A stretch of 46,106 bases of DNA from Lachnospiraceae bacterium (GTDB lineage Bacteria; Bacillota; Clostridia; Lachnospirales; Lachnospiraceae). The stretch covers positions 5,040-51,145 of the forward strand of contig JAFLTG010000010.1 in the NCBI GenBank assembly GCA_022510545.1, read 5' to 3'. Of this stretch, positions 19,811-28,851 are shown piece by piece (the stretch's first letter is position 1; every line of letters starts with the position of its first letter). Below the pieces are notes generated by a model. It was not told where the DNA came from. It was given only the letters and a program-made list of their open reading frames with translations, and ran no database searches. Both the position numbers and the translations under genes were made by a program.

Positions 19811-22087
19811 CTACGAACCAACTTCTGCAGCAACAGATGATGCAGCTGTAATAAAACGATCAAAAAACTTGATACCCATATTCTCTTTCATAAATTTAGC
19901 TAATGCATAACCACCCATGTGAGCAATTCCACCTAAAGCCTTATCATGAACCTTTCTTGCAACAAGCGTAATTGTTTGGAGATCGAGATTTTCATGTAAT
20001 ACAAAATCACTTTTCTGAATAATATCTACCAATGCTGTTGATTCAATATCTTCTAACTCTTTTCCCGTATTTTGAATTGCCTTTGCTATTGATTCAGGAA
20101 CCAACGATGAATCGTCTATCCATGATTGTTTTAACAACTTAGCTGCCTCTTCAAAATTAATATCTCTATCACCTAATAACCCCTTTGGAAGAGTAACTGT
20201 TTGATATTTTGAAGAATCAAATAATACACCAACTGCGCCGTTTTTCTTAATAATTTGAATAATTTCTCCATCTAAACTGAAATGTGCAATAACATCCCCA
20301 TCGCTTGCCCCTTCAAACAACTCACGCAATGTCTGCTTCGTTATCACATTTTCATCAACATCCAGAATGTCTGCCTTCTTTAATGCATTAAAGGCTTTAT
20401 CGACTAATTCTTCAGATCCTTCTTCTAAAAGCTTATTCATCTGATTTTGGCCTATTTTTCTCGCAATATATTCACTGTGGAACACTGAATCATCTGCCCT
20501 TTTCTTTAATCCATTAAGAGCATTTGCTGCACTGGCAGACATTTTACTCACTTTAGCACAAAGCTTTGGTGCAACTTTCTCTGCCGTCTTCTTTAATGTC
20601 GGAGCAATCTTTGAAGCTAATTTCTCGCAAGTAACTCCCACACCCTTAAATGCAGCACTTAAACCAGCTCCAAGTACAAATCCCCATCCAAAAGATTTTG
20701 CAACATCTGCCGCATCGCCTCCGTCAACCCAAGCAATCAATGCCCTTTCAGATGCACCCAGCACGCCATCTATCACCGAATCAATCAAGAAATACTGCGC
20801 AAATTTCTGTCCATACTGAGCATATACATAAGGCCCTAGATAACCACTAACTGCTCCAGTTGAAGCAGATAAAACTACCTTTGTCCAATTAATTGAATCA
20901 AGACTATTACTTTCCAGAACAACCTGCATAAATATTTCGATTGCAGTTCCTGACATAGCACCTGCAGCAACTGACAAAGGTGGACATTCTACAAGCACAG
21001 AAGCGCTTACCACACCTACAATAGTGACAACCACGCATACGCTTCCTACAATCCACTTGCAAAGTGATGTAGCTTCATTTCCCGTTTCAAGCGTAAAGAC
21101 CATCATTCTATCATTAGTAATCCTATAACATTCCATAGGATCCAGCTTTGAAGTGATTTCAACCAAGTAATCAACATCATATCCAAGGAAGGTTTCCTCT
21201 TGTATAGATAAGAAATATGATTCCACTGCCTCTTGTGCATAATAAGCACATGTTTCAATATCTATCGTAGCAAAATTGAAATCTTGTTCTTCCAGAATTC
21301 TGTTTATTTCCGCTTGAAGCTCGTCGTAGTCAATTTCGGTAGAAAGCGATGCTCCTGCTATACCAGTATAATTTCCTTGATCTAAATCATATAAATATCT
21401 CTGGTCATCATACGAATATAATGAACCTATTTCTTCATCAACAGATTCCTTATCGTATATTGCTTCCTTATAGAAAAGAGAGCCTTTTTCATCTACTCCA
21501 TACTTCACATATTTGCCATAAACGACACAATGATCTATAAACGAATCACTTCGATAGGCAAGTACAAATGATGCTATCTCATCCTGATACTCAATATTGT
21601 ATATCTCAAGCCCTGCATCAAATTCACTATCCTGAATCTCTGTTTCACCAATATACGGAATAAATCCAGCAAAAAAGCATCCTTGTGCCTCATCTTCATT
21701 TGCATAGCATTCCGAATAATCTGAATATGCGATACCAGACACTTCCGTACCATCTGAAAGCCTTATATAACCTGGAAACACATCGTAAAAATACCCAATC
21801 TGATTTGCTACCAAACCATAAACAAAGGTTTCCATATCTCCAAGATAATCTTCCCAATTATCAGATAATAAAATTGATGACGCATCTTCCAAAATATCAT
21901 CTGTACTAGCCACTGTGTCAGTATGTTGAAGAATCGATTCTACAGTCTCTTCTACAATAGCATTTGTACCTATTTCAATATTATTTTTTGACGGAATCTC
22001 TTGTTTTCCACAGCCGGATAACAAAGATGCAACCATGCATACAGAAAGTAAAATTGAAACAAATCTATTCATTATGCTCTTCTTCAT
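19811..22087 (-). CDS. Lipoprotein with polymorphic-toxin-like C-terminal HNH-type domain
   Basis: 758 residues. A lipoprotein signal peptide ends in LLSGCGK with the lipidated Cys at residue 26. An acidic extracellular-type domain covers about 30-340. A hydrophobic region rich in Gly/Ala (about 345-480) resembles pre-toxin modules. The C-terminus carries LLGDRDINFEEAAKLL, then LHEN (H698), LVARKVHD (H714) and HMGG (H723). This order (GDR...NF...A, H, LV...H, HxGG) resembles WHH/LHH-type HNH nuclease toxins, though the first His cluster is LHEN rather than HHH. Its ATG lies inside the end of the surface-protein gene, so both are coupled. Confidence 0.65.
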   Translation of the reverse strand: MKKSIMNRFVSILLSVCMVASLLSGCGKQEIPSKNNIEIGTNAIVEETVESILQHTDTVASTDDILEDASSILLSDNWEDYLGDMETFVYGLVANQIGYFYDVFPGYIRLSDGTEVSGIAYSDYSECYANEDEAQGCFFAGFIPYIGETEIQDSEFDAGLEIYNIEYQDEIASFVLAYRSDSFIDHCVVYGKYVKYGVDEKGSLFYKEAIYDKESVDEEIGSLYSYDDQRYLYDLDQGNYTGIAGASLSTEIDYDELQAEINRILEEQDFNFATIDIETCAYYAQEAVESYFLSIQEETFLGYDVDYLVEITSKLDPMECYRITNDRMMVFTLETGNEATSLCKWIVGSVCVVVTIVGVVSASVLVECPPLSVAAGAMSGTAIEIFMQVVLESNSLDSINWTKVVLSASTGAVSGYLGPYVYAQYGQKFAQYFLIDSVIDGVLGASERALIAWVDGGDAADVAKSFGWGFVLGAGLSAAFKGVGVTCEKLASKIAPTLKKTAEKVAPKLCAKVSKMSASAANALNGLKKRADDSVFHSEYIARKIGQNQMNKLLEEGSEELVDKAFNALKKADILDVDENVITKQTLRELFEGASDGDVIAHFSLDGEIIQIIKKNGAVGVLFDSSKYQTVTLPKGLLGDRDINFEEAAKLLKQSWIDDSSLVPESIAKAIQNTGKELEDIESTALVDIIQKSDFVLHENLDLQTITLVARKVHDKALGGIAHMGGYALAKFMKENMGIKFFDRFITAASSVAAEVGS

Positions 22088-25000
22088 CTCTGTCCTCCTC
22101 AGAATTATTGTTTAAAACTTCCTTATCTATATTTAACTTTTTCTTAACAAAGCAAAATACTCCTCCTGCTGTTAAGGCTAAAACAATCAATACAAATATA
22201 ATAATTTCTCCTGATTTTTTATTATGTACTGATGTTTCATCATTTTCTGCAGCATGTTCACTTTTATCTCGATATAAAGCCACCAAAACAATATCTTGGT
22301 CTTCAGTTATTATTATCTTGTCTTTATATATCTCTTCTCCCTTTACCCATCCTACAAAAGCAGTATCATCACGATCGTCAAGCTTTGGAAGTTCATACTC
22401 AGCACCATAACTTATTTCCATCTCGGACACTTCTGTTCCATCATCATTTAGCAATGTCAATTTATATTGGTTAGCTCTCCACACAGGACTTAGAACTACA
22501 GACCCTCTAAAATCTATTTTTTCAATAACATTCTCATATAAATTTCCTTGATAATCTTCATAACCAATAAGTGTATATCCATCTTTTTCGATAACAGGCA
22601 ATTCAGTCTTATTGTCCTCATATGAAGCAATAATTGTATCCAAATTCTCTGTTCCTTCACCACTAAATGAAATAGTTGCATAATCTGACTCATCAACATT
22701 TATCTTAACTGAATACTTGTTTCCGATTCTGTTCACAACTGTAATGGTATATTCACCTTCGTCTGCCCAAACGGCTTTATCAAGCTGATCTTCTGCATAT
22801 GCATATAAACCAGCCGGACCTTCTACAATAACAACATCATATGGATCCAATTCATCCTTAATATCTTCCAGTGAGAATAAATCCACCGTCTTAATATCAT
22901 CATTGCTATCTTGTGTATAAGTTACAGTCTCCCTATTTCCTTTTGAATAGTATGAAATTATAAGCTTTGCTGTAATATCATCATCTGCGTAGAAAACTGC
23001 GTCATATGAAGCACTGTCGCCATATACAGTTGATTCTGTTATTGTGATTTTTCCAGTAGGACATCCCTGGGAAGCTAATTGCAAACTTACACCTTTGTTA
23101 TACTGGATTGAATATTCCTTACCATCGCAGTCCGTGATAATAACAGAATCGGAATCGCATCCATATTTATCCCTAACGAACTTAAAATCAGATGTACCGG
23201 AAATAGGTTTCTTAGTATTACTATCTGTCAAATACGAATATGGTAATGCATTTATGATAGGTAGTGCTTCTATAGACGTTAATGCATTCTCCTGTTCATC
23301 GTCAGCATATATAGTAACACTTCTTTCAAGCTCAAGTTTTCGCAGATTACTATATTTCGAAATTGTTGCTTCATTCAGAGTTAAATATGTATATTCATCG
23401 GAAAGATCAAAATAGAGCTCTTGAACAGCCTGTTCTGCAAAATAGTTTTCTGCATCTGTCAAATCCCAGGTTGAATCATATTTTTCTTTTCTTGTTACTA
23501 AAAAGGAACCTGTATATCTATAAGTACCATCAGCCTGTATTTCCACCATTCCCTTTTCATAATTATAGGCAGCCTGAACAGCGGCTTTTCTTGTTGCATA
23601 GGCTTTTGTAATATTTCCTTTTGCTGCACTTGGATAAGTCAACCCATAATATATAGGATATGCTCCAGAGATATTCTCCTTATTAGCATTAATTAAGTTC
23701 TGTTTATTTATCACTGGTCCAGGAGCATTTCCTTTTTCGATAATTCTAAACCTAAATGTAATGACACGATTATCTCCAGATATAACATCATTATCATATG
23801 TGGGATTATTACAGAATACAGCAACATATTCTCCCGGATCATTAATTGCAGCCACCTTAGAATTGCGTGTTGCGGAAATATCTATTTTTTCACCATTTGT
23901 CACATTTTGAATATATCCATATATTGGTAGATAATTTACATCTACAGCTGCAATATTATAATTAGTTAACCCGCCTTCAAAAACCGGATAGTCTCCCCCT
24001 GAATAAATTCTTTTACCTTGAATAAATCCATCACCAAAATAGTATTTAAGTGCGTCTCTTGAAGACATACGATCAACATATAGGGTTACATTTTTTGTTA
24101 CCCCCACTGCACTCTTCAACTCAATCTCATATTTCCCTGTCTCAGTGAATTTATGATCACTAGGAACACCTACACTTACCCCATCCTTTTTTACAGTATA
24201 TGTAACTGTAGGATTCAATGAATTATCAATAGCAAATCCAGACACAGTAACTGAACCAGAAGTCAGAGTCTGAGATTTTTTATACATCTCTGTAAGAATC
24301 TCATCGTCTTCTCCGCATATTTCTTCCTTTTCTTCCGTTATAGATAAATTCGGGAAAGTAACTGCATCTAACTCATTACTGCATAAATAGAATTTATATT
24401 CCTCAACGCATCTTTTGGGGGTTTTACCATTAACTTCTTTTGTTTTGTATGCATATAAAATCCTAATATACATTCCGGAAAGAACATCATTTCCATCTGG
24501 AGAATAAATATATATATCCCCCAGTCCAGCATAGTTATTAGTAAAGTCTGTTGTATATAAACCTTTTGAATATTTCCCAGAATCAATATTTTCCCATGTT
24601 TTTCCATCCTTAGATGTCTGAATAACAAGAGTACCTGAGTCAATCGGTCCAGTTTGTGCACCCTCTATTAATTGCTTTTCCTTTTTCCCGTATGTATCTT
24701 CCTCTACCTGCCATCCATTATCAGCATATGTATCACTATCCTTCACCCTGATGTAGAATGCAACTGAGTCTCCTGTAATTCCATATGCAGTAAATCCATT
24801 TTTTGTAGACTTATAAATATTATTCCCCGCTTTTTGTCCAATTATTAGTGTTGATATATTAGGCACAGTCGTATCAACATTACTTGTTGAATAATCCTGT
24901 GAATCTTTTCCTGAATACATTGTTGGAGATAATTCAGAAGTAGCCAGTCCGTTACTAATAGTGACTACAGTTTCAAACGAAGTACCGACAGGAGATTTTG

Positions 25001-25871
25001 AAGTGATTGTATAAACACCCGGAGTTGTATATGAGGTCAAACTATTTACAGTGCTTGAAACCAAAACATTATCTCTCTTAACAGTAATACCAACATTGGC
25101 TCCTACCTTATCAATAACAAAACCATCTGCTACACTATCATTATTGGATAGTTCACGACTTCTGTCTGACATATCATATATTTTGATTGGGTCAGCATCA
25201 TAACAAACAAAAAATTTGTACTCCTCTACACATCGCTTAACCTCATTGTCATCTTTTTTGCCAATCCATGTTTTCTTGTCTCCTGTCTTTCTTTTCATAC
25301 TATACGCGACGTATACTCTAAAATATGTACCATTCAAAATATCTTCCTGCGTAATAGTATATAGAGAATCGCTTCCTGACTTATTCTTCGCAAAAAAATC
25401 ATATTTAGGATCAACTGCATTTACCCAATTCACAGCATCCAAAGATTTCTGAATTAGTACCACACCTTTTGCAATTTTCTTAGATAAAGATATATCTCCG
25501 ATAGTCTTTTCGTCAGCATTATAAATATTCCAATCTTCCTTAACAGATGTTTGAAATCCACCATTGTATGTGTAACCAATTGAAACATCTCCATTACACG
25601 TGTAGGCTTTAACGCTATTCATATCAGAAGTTATATTTGCATTACCATTCAAATAAAGAGAGCCTAAACCCGCTTTACCATATGCAAATTTCGTTACAGA
25701 ATCTTTTGAATTATTGCTAAATGAGTCCGACTTCTCATAATAACCCACTGCATTTACAATAGTCATCCCTGCAGCTAATGCGGATTTTCCACAAATAATA
25801 AAAGCTCCTAACAGTGCGCAAATCATAACGATTTTTATTCTATTTAACCCTTGTTGTGTATTATTATTCAT
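22065..25871 (-). CDS. Large membrane-anchored surface protein with internal duplication
   Basis: 1268 residues. A signal peptide ends near SALAA (residue 34). Two related modules follow, each ending in KRCVEEYKFF/YxC (near residues 214 and 498) and each preceded by an NGTYFRVYVAYS- or SGMYIRILYAYK-like strand. Residues about 1080-1210 look like InlB/Listeria-Bacteroides B repeats (GYTLIGYEDYQGN, DTAFVGWVKGEEIYKDK). A single membrane helix near residues 1220-1243 is followed by a charged cytoplasmic tail; there is no LPXTG. GAGGG lies before the ATG at 25871. It is the first gene of the accessory operon and overlaps the lipoprotein gene by 23 bases. Confidence 0.75.
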   Translation of the reverse strand: MNNNTQQGLNRIKIVMICALLGAFIICGKSALAAGMTIVNAVGYYEKSDSFSNNSKDSVTKFAYGKAGLGSLYLNGNANITSDMNSVKAYTCNGDVSIGYTYNGGFQTSVKEDWNIYNADEKTIGDISLSKKIAKGVVLIQKSLDAVNWVNAVDPKYDFFAKNKSGSDSLYTITQEDILNGTYFRVYVAYSMKRKTGDKKTWIGKKDDNEVKRCVEEYKFFVCYDADPIKIYDMSDRSRELSNNDSVADGFVIDKVGANVGITVKRDNVLVSSTVNSLTSYTTPGVYTITSKSPVGTSFETVVTISNGLATSELSPTMYSGKDSQDYSTSNVDTTVPNISTLIIGQKAGNNIYKSTKNGFTAYGITGDSVAFYIRVKDSDTYADNGWQVEEDTYGKKEKQLIEGAQTGPIDSGTLVIQTSKDGKTWENIDSGKYSKGLYTTDFTNNYAGLGDIYIYSPDGNDVLSGMYIRILYAYKTKEVNGKTPKRCVEEYKFYLCSNELDAVTFPNLSITEEKEEICGEDDEILTEMYKKSQTLTSGSVTVSGFAIDNSLNPTVTYTVKKDGVSVGVPSDHKFTETGKYEIELKSAVGVTKNVTLYVDRMSSRDALKYYFGDGFIQGKRIYSGGDYPVFEGGLTNYNIAAVDVNYLPIYGYIQNVTNGEKIDISATRNSKVAAINDPGEYVAVFCNNPTYDNDVISGDNRVITFRFRIIEKGNAPGPVINKQNLINANKENISGAYPIYYGLTYPSAAKGNITKAYATRKAAVQAAYNYEKGMVEIQADGTYRYTGSFLVTRKEKYDSTWDLTDAENYFAEQAVQELYFDLSDEYTYLTLNEATISKYSNLRKLELERSVTIYADDEQENALTSIEALPIINALPYSYLTDSNTKKPISGTSDFKFVRDKYGCDSDSVIITDCDGKEYSIQYNKGVSLQLASQGCPTGKITITESTVYGDSASYDAVFYADDDITAKLIISYYSKGNRETVTYTQDSNDDIKTVDLFSLEDIKDELDPYDVVIVEGPAGLYAYAEDQLDKAVWADEGEYTITVVNRIGNKYSVKINVDESDYATISFSGEGTENLDTIIASYEDNKTELPVIEKDGYTLIGYEDYQGNLYENVIEKIDFRGSVVLSPVWRANQYKLTLLNDDGTEVSEMEISYGAEYELPKLDDRDDTAFVGWVKGEEIYKDKIIITEDQDIVLVALYRDKSEHAAENDETSVHNKKSGEIIIFVLIVLALTAGGVFCFVKKKLNIDKEVLNNNSEEDRDEEEHNE

Positions 25872-26193
25872 ACGTATCCCTCACAAAATTTGTGTTTGTC
25901 TATCATAATCTATTATAATAATTAGTAGTACAATAAACGTCACTCCACGACTATAATCGTATCCTTGCTTCTTACTTCAATCTTCAATAAATCATCCAAT
26001 AAATCAATCTACAAATCGTTAATCCAACCAAAATCATCAGTCGAATCCTAAGATAAATGTCTTATTTGTTGTATTCATATATATTACCATAACAATCTTT
26101 AGTAAGAAAGACGGAATGTCTCATTATACAATTAATTTTATTAAAACATTTTCCGGCGAACCATTCTACAAAATACTTTCTCCAATCCTTATT
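25872..26193. other. Intergenic region upstream of the accessory operon
   Basis: 322 bases without a gene. On the minus strand a TATAAT (25914-25919) lies about 43 bases before the operon start, but no good -35 is seen at the right distance. A 13-base palindrome CACAAAATTTGTG (25882-25894) lies just upstream of the ribosome site. A direct repeat CAATAAATCA occurs twice at 25985-26006. No terminator for the small membrane-protein gene is convincing. Confidence 0.4.
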
Positions 26194-26409
26194 TTACGTC
26201 AGCAACTCCCACGCAAGATTAAAGCAGCCTTTTCCTATCGGTATCAACAATATTGTGATGCAAAATGTAATACCCAAAAACGCCATGAGAATTGCAAATG
26301 GCAGCTTTATGAACAACCAAAACAATATCGAAAACATTGCACCGGTAACTTTGAAGCAAAGCCAAAATATAATCGTTAATATTCCTAAGCAAATAATAAT
26401 TCCCAGCAT
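26194..26409 (-). CDS. Small hydrophobic membrane protein
   Basis: 71 residues, nearly all hydrophobic, with two or three membrane segments and few charges (Lys20, Lys35, Lys60). AAGGAGGGAAATT directly precedes the ATG at 26409, which makes it more than a chance open frame. The opposite strand is also open over much of this stretch but lacks a ribosome site. No family recognised. Confidence 0.55.
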   Translation of the reverse strand: MLGIIICLGILTIIFWLCFKVTGAMFSILFWLFIKLPFAILMAFLGITFCITILLIPIGKGCFNLAWELLT

Positions 26410-26445
26410 AATTTCCCTCCTTACAAAAACAAGCCTGATTATTCA

Positions 26446-27102
26446 TTATCCAAACACAATACTCAACGCAGGACACATATCTCCAAGTGTCAGCATTTCT
26501 GATTCCACTTTTTCTCCTCGGAGCTTACGATAGTATTCGTTTAAAACCAGGTCCGGTTCTTTTTCCATTTTGATAAATAACATTGCAGTGTTTTTTGCAT
26601 CAACTAATCCATCATGAAATTTTTCATCAAACATAATGTCTGTTGCAATTAATGCTTCTGATAATTTATATGTTTTCCTTCTATTCACCTTTTTTGAAAA
26701 AGTCTTTTGACAGTCCTGCCAAGTCTCAAGAAGTATATTAAGTCTGGGAATATCGATATGCTTAGCTTCTATTTCATGACAAATTTGCATTTTATCGCTA
26801 TCACTCCACGAAACACAAACCGCATTTTCCGGAACCCAATCTACAAATTTCTCTAGGGCCTCCTTCATTTTAGATGCGTCTTTAATATCAAAAGATGAAA
26901 TCCCCGTCAAATTCCTTATAAACGCATCAATCTCACCATACTCCGGATGCACATATGTATTAAACTCATCGATAATTTCTAAATTCTCATCAACCAATAC
27001 AGCGCCTATCTGAATGGTCTCAGCTGACCAATGATATATTTGATCCCTAATTGGTTTTGGTACTATACACATTTCAAGATCAACTATTACATATTTACTC
27101 AT
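26446..27102 (-). CDS. DnaQ-like DEDDh 3'-5' exonuclease
   Basis: 218 residues from the ATG at 27102, with AGGAGG nine bases upstream. An earlier in-frame start at 27168 would add 22 residues without a ribosome site. The exonuclease motifs are visible: DLE near residue 8 (Exo I), SWSDSDKM near 99 (Exo II), and HDGLVDAKNTA near 162 (Exo III with His and Asp). A lone DEDDh domain of this size is usually a proofreading- or RNase T/oligoribonuclease-like nuclease; the substrate is unknown. The small gene just upstream is probably co-transcribed. Confidence 0.8.
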   Translation of the reverse strand: MSKYVIVDLEMCIVPKPIRDQIYHWSAETIQIGAVLVDENLEIIDEFNTYVHPEYGEIDAFIRNLTGISSFDIKDASKMKEALEKFVDWVPENAVCVSWSDSDKMQICHEIEAKHIDIPRLNILLETWQDCQKTFSKKVNRRKTYKLSEALIATDIMFDEKFHDGLVDAKNTAMLFIKMEKEPDLVLNEYYRKLRGEKVESEMLTLGDMCPALSIVFG

Positions 27103-27164
27103 ATTGTATGTCCTCCTCGGTTTATTGCATGTTATATTCCCATTTTGTAAGCTGGGTATTTCGC

Positions 27165-27329
27165 TCAATAATTTGATTTCTCATTAACTCTTTTATTGCC
27201 CAAATATTCATCAATTGGATACCCATGAAATGTTGATTTGTTTTCTAATCCCAGTCTTTTACATAATTCTTCCTTGCTTTCCATTTGATCAATAAGCTGG
27301 CACATTCTTAATCTTTCCTGAACACTCAT
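27165..27329 (-). CDS. Small helical protein upstream of the exonuclease gene
   Basis: 54 residues from the ATG at 27329, chosen for the GGAGG site seven bases upstream (an in-frame start at 27395 lacks one). The sequence starts MSVQERLRMCQLIDQMESKE, a charged amphipathic helix, and includes STFHGYPIDEY. The stop is 62 bases before the exonuclease start, so the two look like one operon. No function can be assigned. Confidence 0.5.
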   Translation of the reverse strand: MSVQERLRMCQLIDQMESKEELCKRLGLENKSTFHGYPIDEYLGNKRVNEKSNY

Positions 27330-27367
27330 ACTGCCACCTCCAACCATTTGCTTTTTGTGTGTATGAC

Positions 27368-27382
27368 TCAAGTATATCTTGA
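27368..27382 (-). promoter_or_regulatory. Inverted repeat over a possible -10 of the exonuclease operon
   Basis: TCAAG-TATAT-CTTGA overlaps a minus-strand TATACT (27371-27376), about 40 bases upstream of the small gene. A divergent HTH regulator starts at 27521, which makes this a candidate operator. The -35 is poor. Confidence 0.3.
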
Positions 27383-27458
27383 AACTATCCTTCAAAAAAC
27401 ATTCATAGATGCGACATAGATACCCCTATTTCGCCTTTTTTGTCACAATAGAATTTAC

Positions 27459-27487
27459 TTTATTTATCTATGGCTTGCCTGTATAAT
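27459..27487 (+). promoter_or_regulatory. Promoter of the HTH regulator gene
   Basis: TTTATT (27459-27464), 17-base spacer, perfect TATAAT (27482-27487), 34 bases before the regulator ATG. It is divergent from the exonuclease operon. Confidence 0.55.
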
Positions 27488-27520
27488 AGATAATAGCAAA
27501 ATGCTGATAAGGAGAATTTT

Positions 27521-28030
27521 ATGGGACGAAAATCTACAAAAGAAAACAAGAATATTTATCAGATTAGTCGAGAAAATGCAAATCTTACAAGAGAAGCCGC
27601 TGCCGAGCAGCTTGAATTTATATCTTCAGATAGAATTGAGAAAATTGAAAATGAAAAGTCATACCCTCATCCGGAGGAAATCATAGCAATGGCAGACTGC
27701 TATAAAAATCCTTCTTTATGCAATTACTATTGCTCACACGAATGCTCCATTGGAAGAGAATATGTTCCGGAGGTTGCTGCAAAAGATCTTTCTATGGTTA
27801 CACTTGAAATGCTTTCAACATTAAATACACTTTCTAAAGAAAAAGATTTAATGATTGATATTGCTGCCGATGGAGAAGTTACAGAGGATGAAATGTCAGA
27901 CTTTTTAAGAATAAGGAATAGCCTTGAAGATATGTCATTAGCCATTGAATCTTTGAAATTATGGTTTGAAAATGCTATTGTATCTGGAAGAATAGATAAA
28001 AGTCTCTTAAATAAACTTACAAAAAAATAG
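27521..28030 (+). CDS. XRE-family helix-turn-helix transcriptional regulator
   Basis: 169 residues. Residues about 10-62 form a Cro/CI-type HTH (ISRENANLTREAAAEQLEFI, then RIEKIENEKSYPHPEEII). A small Cys cluster CNYYCSHEC follows near residue 67, and the rest is helical (MLSTLNTLSKEKDL, NSLEDMSLAIESLKLWFENA), probably for dimerisation. GGAG lies before the ATG at 27521. It is one of only two plus-strand genes in the window, divergent from the exonuclease operon, and may control it or the accessory block. Confidence 0.8.
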   Translation: MGRKSTKENKNIYQISRENANLTREAAAEQLEFISSDRIEKIENEKSYPHPEEIIAMADCYKNPSLCNYYCSHECSIGREYVPEVAAKDLSMVTLEMLSTLNTLSKEKDLMIDIAADGEVTEDEMSDFLRIRNSLEDMSLAIESLKLWFENAIVSGRIDKSLLNKLTKK

Positions 28031-28075
28031 ACTGCAAAATCCGTTGTTTTTTGATTTGCCACCGCATAATAGATT

Positions 28076-28450
28076 TTATTCAAACTCCCACAGAGATGTG
28101 ACAATTTCATCCACAGGATAATGGCGATTATTGCCGGTAACTAACTTTGACTTGGTGCACTTCGCTGCATCATAGAATATCCTATCTTTTTCATCCGGCA
28201 TAGGAATTTGGGATTTTGTCACTTCAATCCAAATAGCGTTATCCCGAAACCAATCCAGTATATATGATATCACTTCTTCATCAAAGCCAAATCGTTCACG
28301 GTGCAGTACATCTTCGTATTCCTTAAAAATTTCCTTATTGATAATCACCTCATGTTTATTGTCCAGCACATCAGATAAAAACCTGAAAGCCGTTCCATCA
28401 GGAGATAGCAATGCAGAAACTAAAATATTTGTATCTATTACTAATCTCAT
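28076..28450 (-). CDS. PIN-domain toxin of a type II toxin-antitoxin module
   Basis: 124 residues. It begins MRLVIDTNILVSALL, the PIN motif I with catalytic Asp6. An acidic EYEDVL follows near residue 44, and DEKDRIFYDAA near 86-96 supplies the remaining acidic residues. The C-terminus has LVTGNNRHYP. This fits the 'putative toxin component, PIN family' group, which cuts RNA. It overlaps the upstream small gene by four bases (ATGA type), the normal antitoxin-toxin arrangement. Confidence 0.85.
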   Translation of the reverse strand: MRLVIDTNILVSALLSPDGTAFRFLSDVLDNKHEVIINKEIFKEYEDVLHRERFGFDEEVISYILDWFRDNAIWIEVTKSQIPMPDEKDRIFYDAAKCTKSKLVTGNNRHYPVDEIVTSLWEFE

Positions 28451-28650
28451 TGCACTTTACCTTTTCTGTATGCTTGAATCTCTTCATCAATTTCTTCCAT
28501 AGATAAAGGATTCATTTGTACATACTTATCCCTTGCGGCCTTTAGGATGCCCGATGGTTTTTCCGCCAATCGATTGATCAGCATAACTACCATATCGTAA
28601 TCCTCTTGTGACAATGTTTCCAGTTTTGCTGTCACTTCTGCTATCCCCAT
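28447..28650 (-). CDS. Antitoxin partner of the PIN toxin
   Basis: 67 residues, acidic helical protein (ETLSQEDYDMVVMLINRLAE) with a charged C-terminus. AAAGGAGG lies seven bases before the ATG at 28650. It overlaps the PIN toxin start by four bases. The length and position fit an antitoxin; the DNA-binding fold is not obvious. Confidence 0.75.
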   Translation of the reverse strand: MGIAEVTAKLETLSQEDYDMVVMLINRLAEKPSGILKAARDKYVQMNPLSMEEIDEEIQAYRKGKVQ

Positions 28651-28851
28651 AGCAAAACCTCCTTTTTATTACATCTCTAAATAATCTGATACTCCATTAC
28701 GATATCTTTTACATCTTCAAGCTAAGCTATATTCTTCACCAATTCAAACTACCTATTTTATTATATCAAAAAGCAGATGATCTACGCCACCATTTTTTCA
28801 CAGATTCATTCCGACTAACACTACATTATATTTACTACCGTCTTTCGACGA

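Noticed and set aside
26116-26533. Open frames on the plus strand opposite the small membrane protein and exonuclease genes
   Set aside because: They lack ribosome sites, while the minus-strand genes have GGAGG sites and recognisable motifs.
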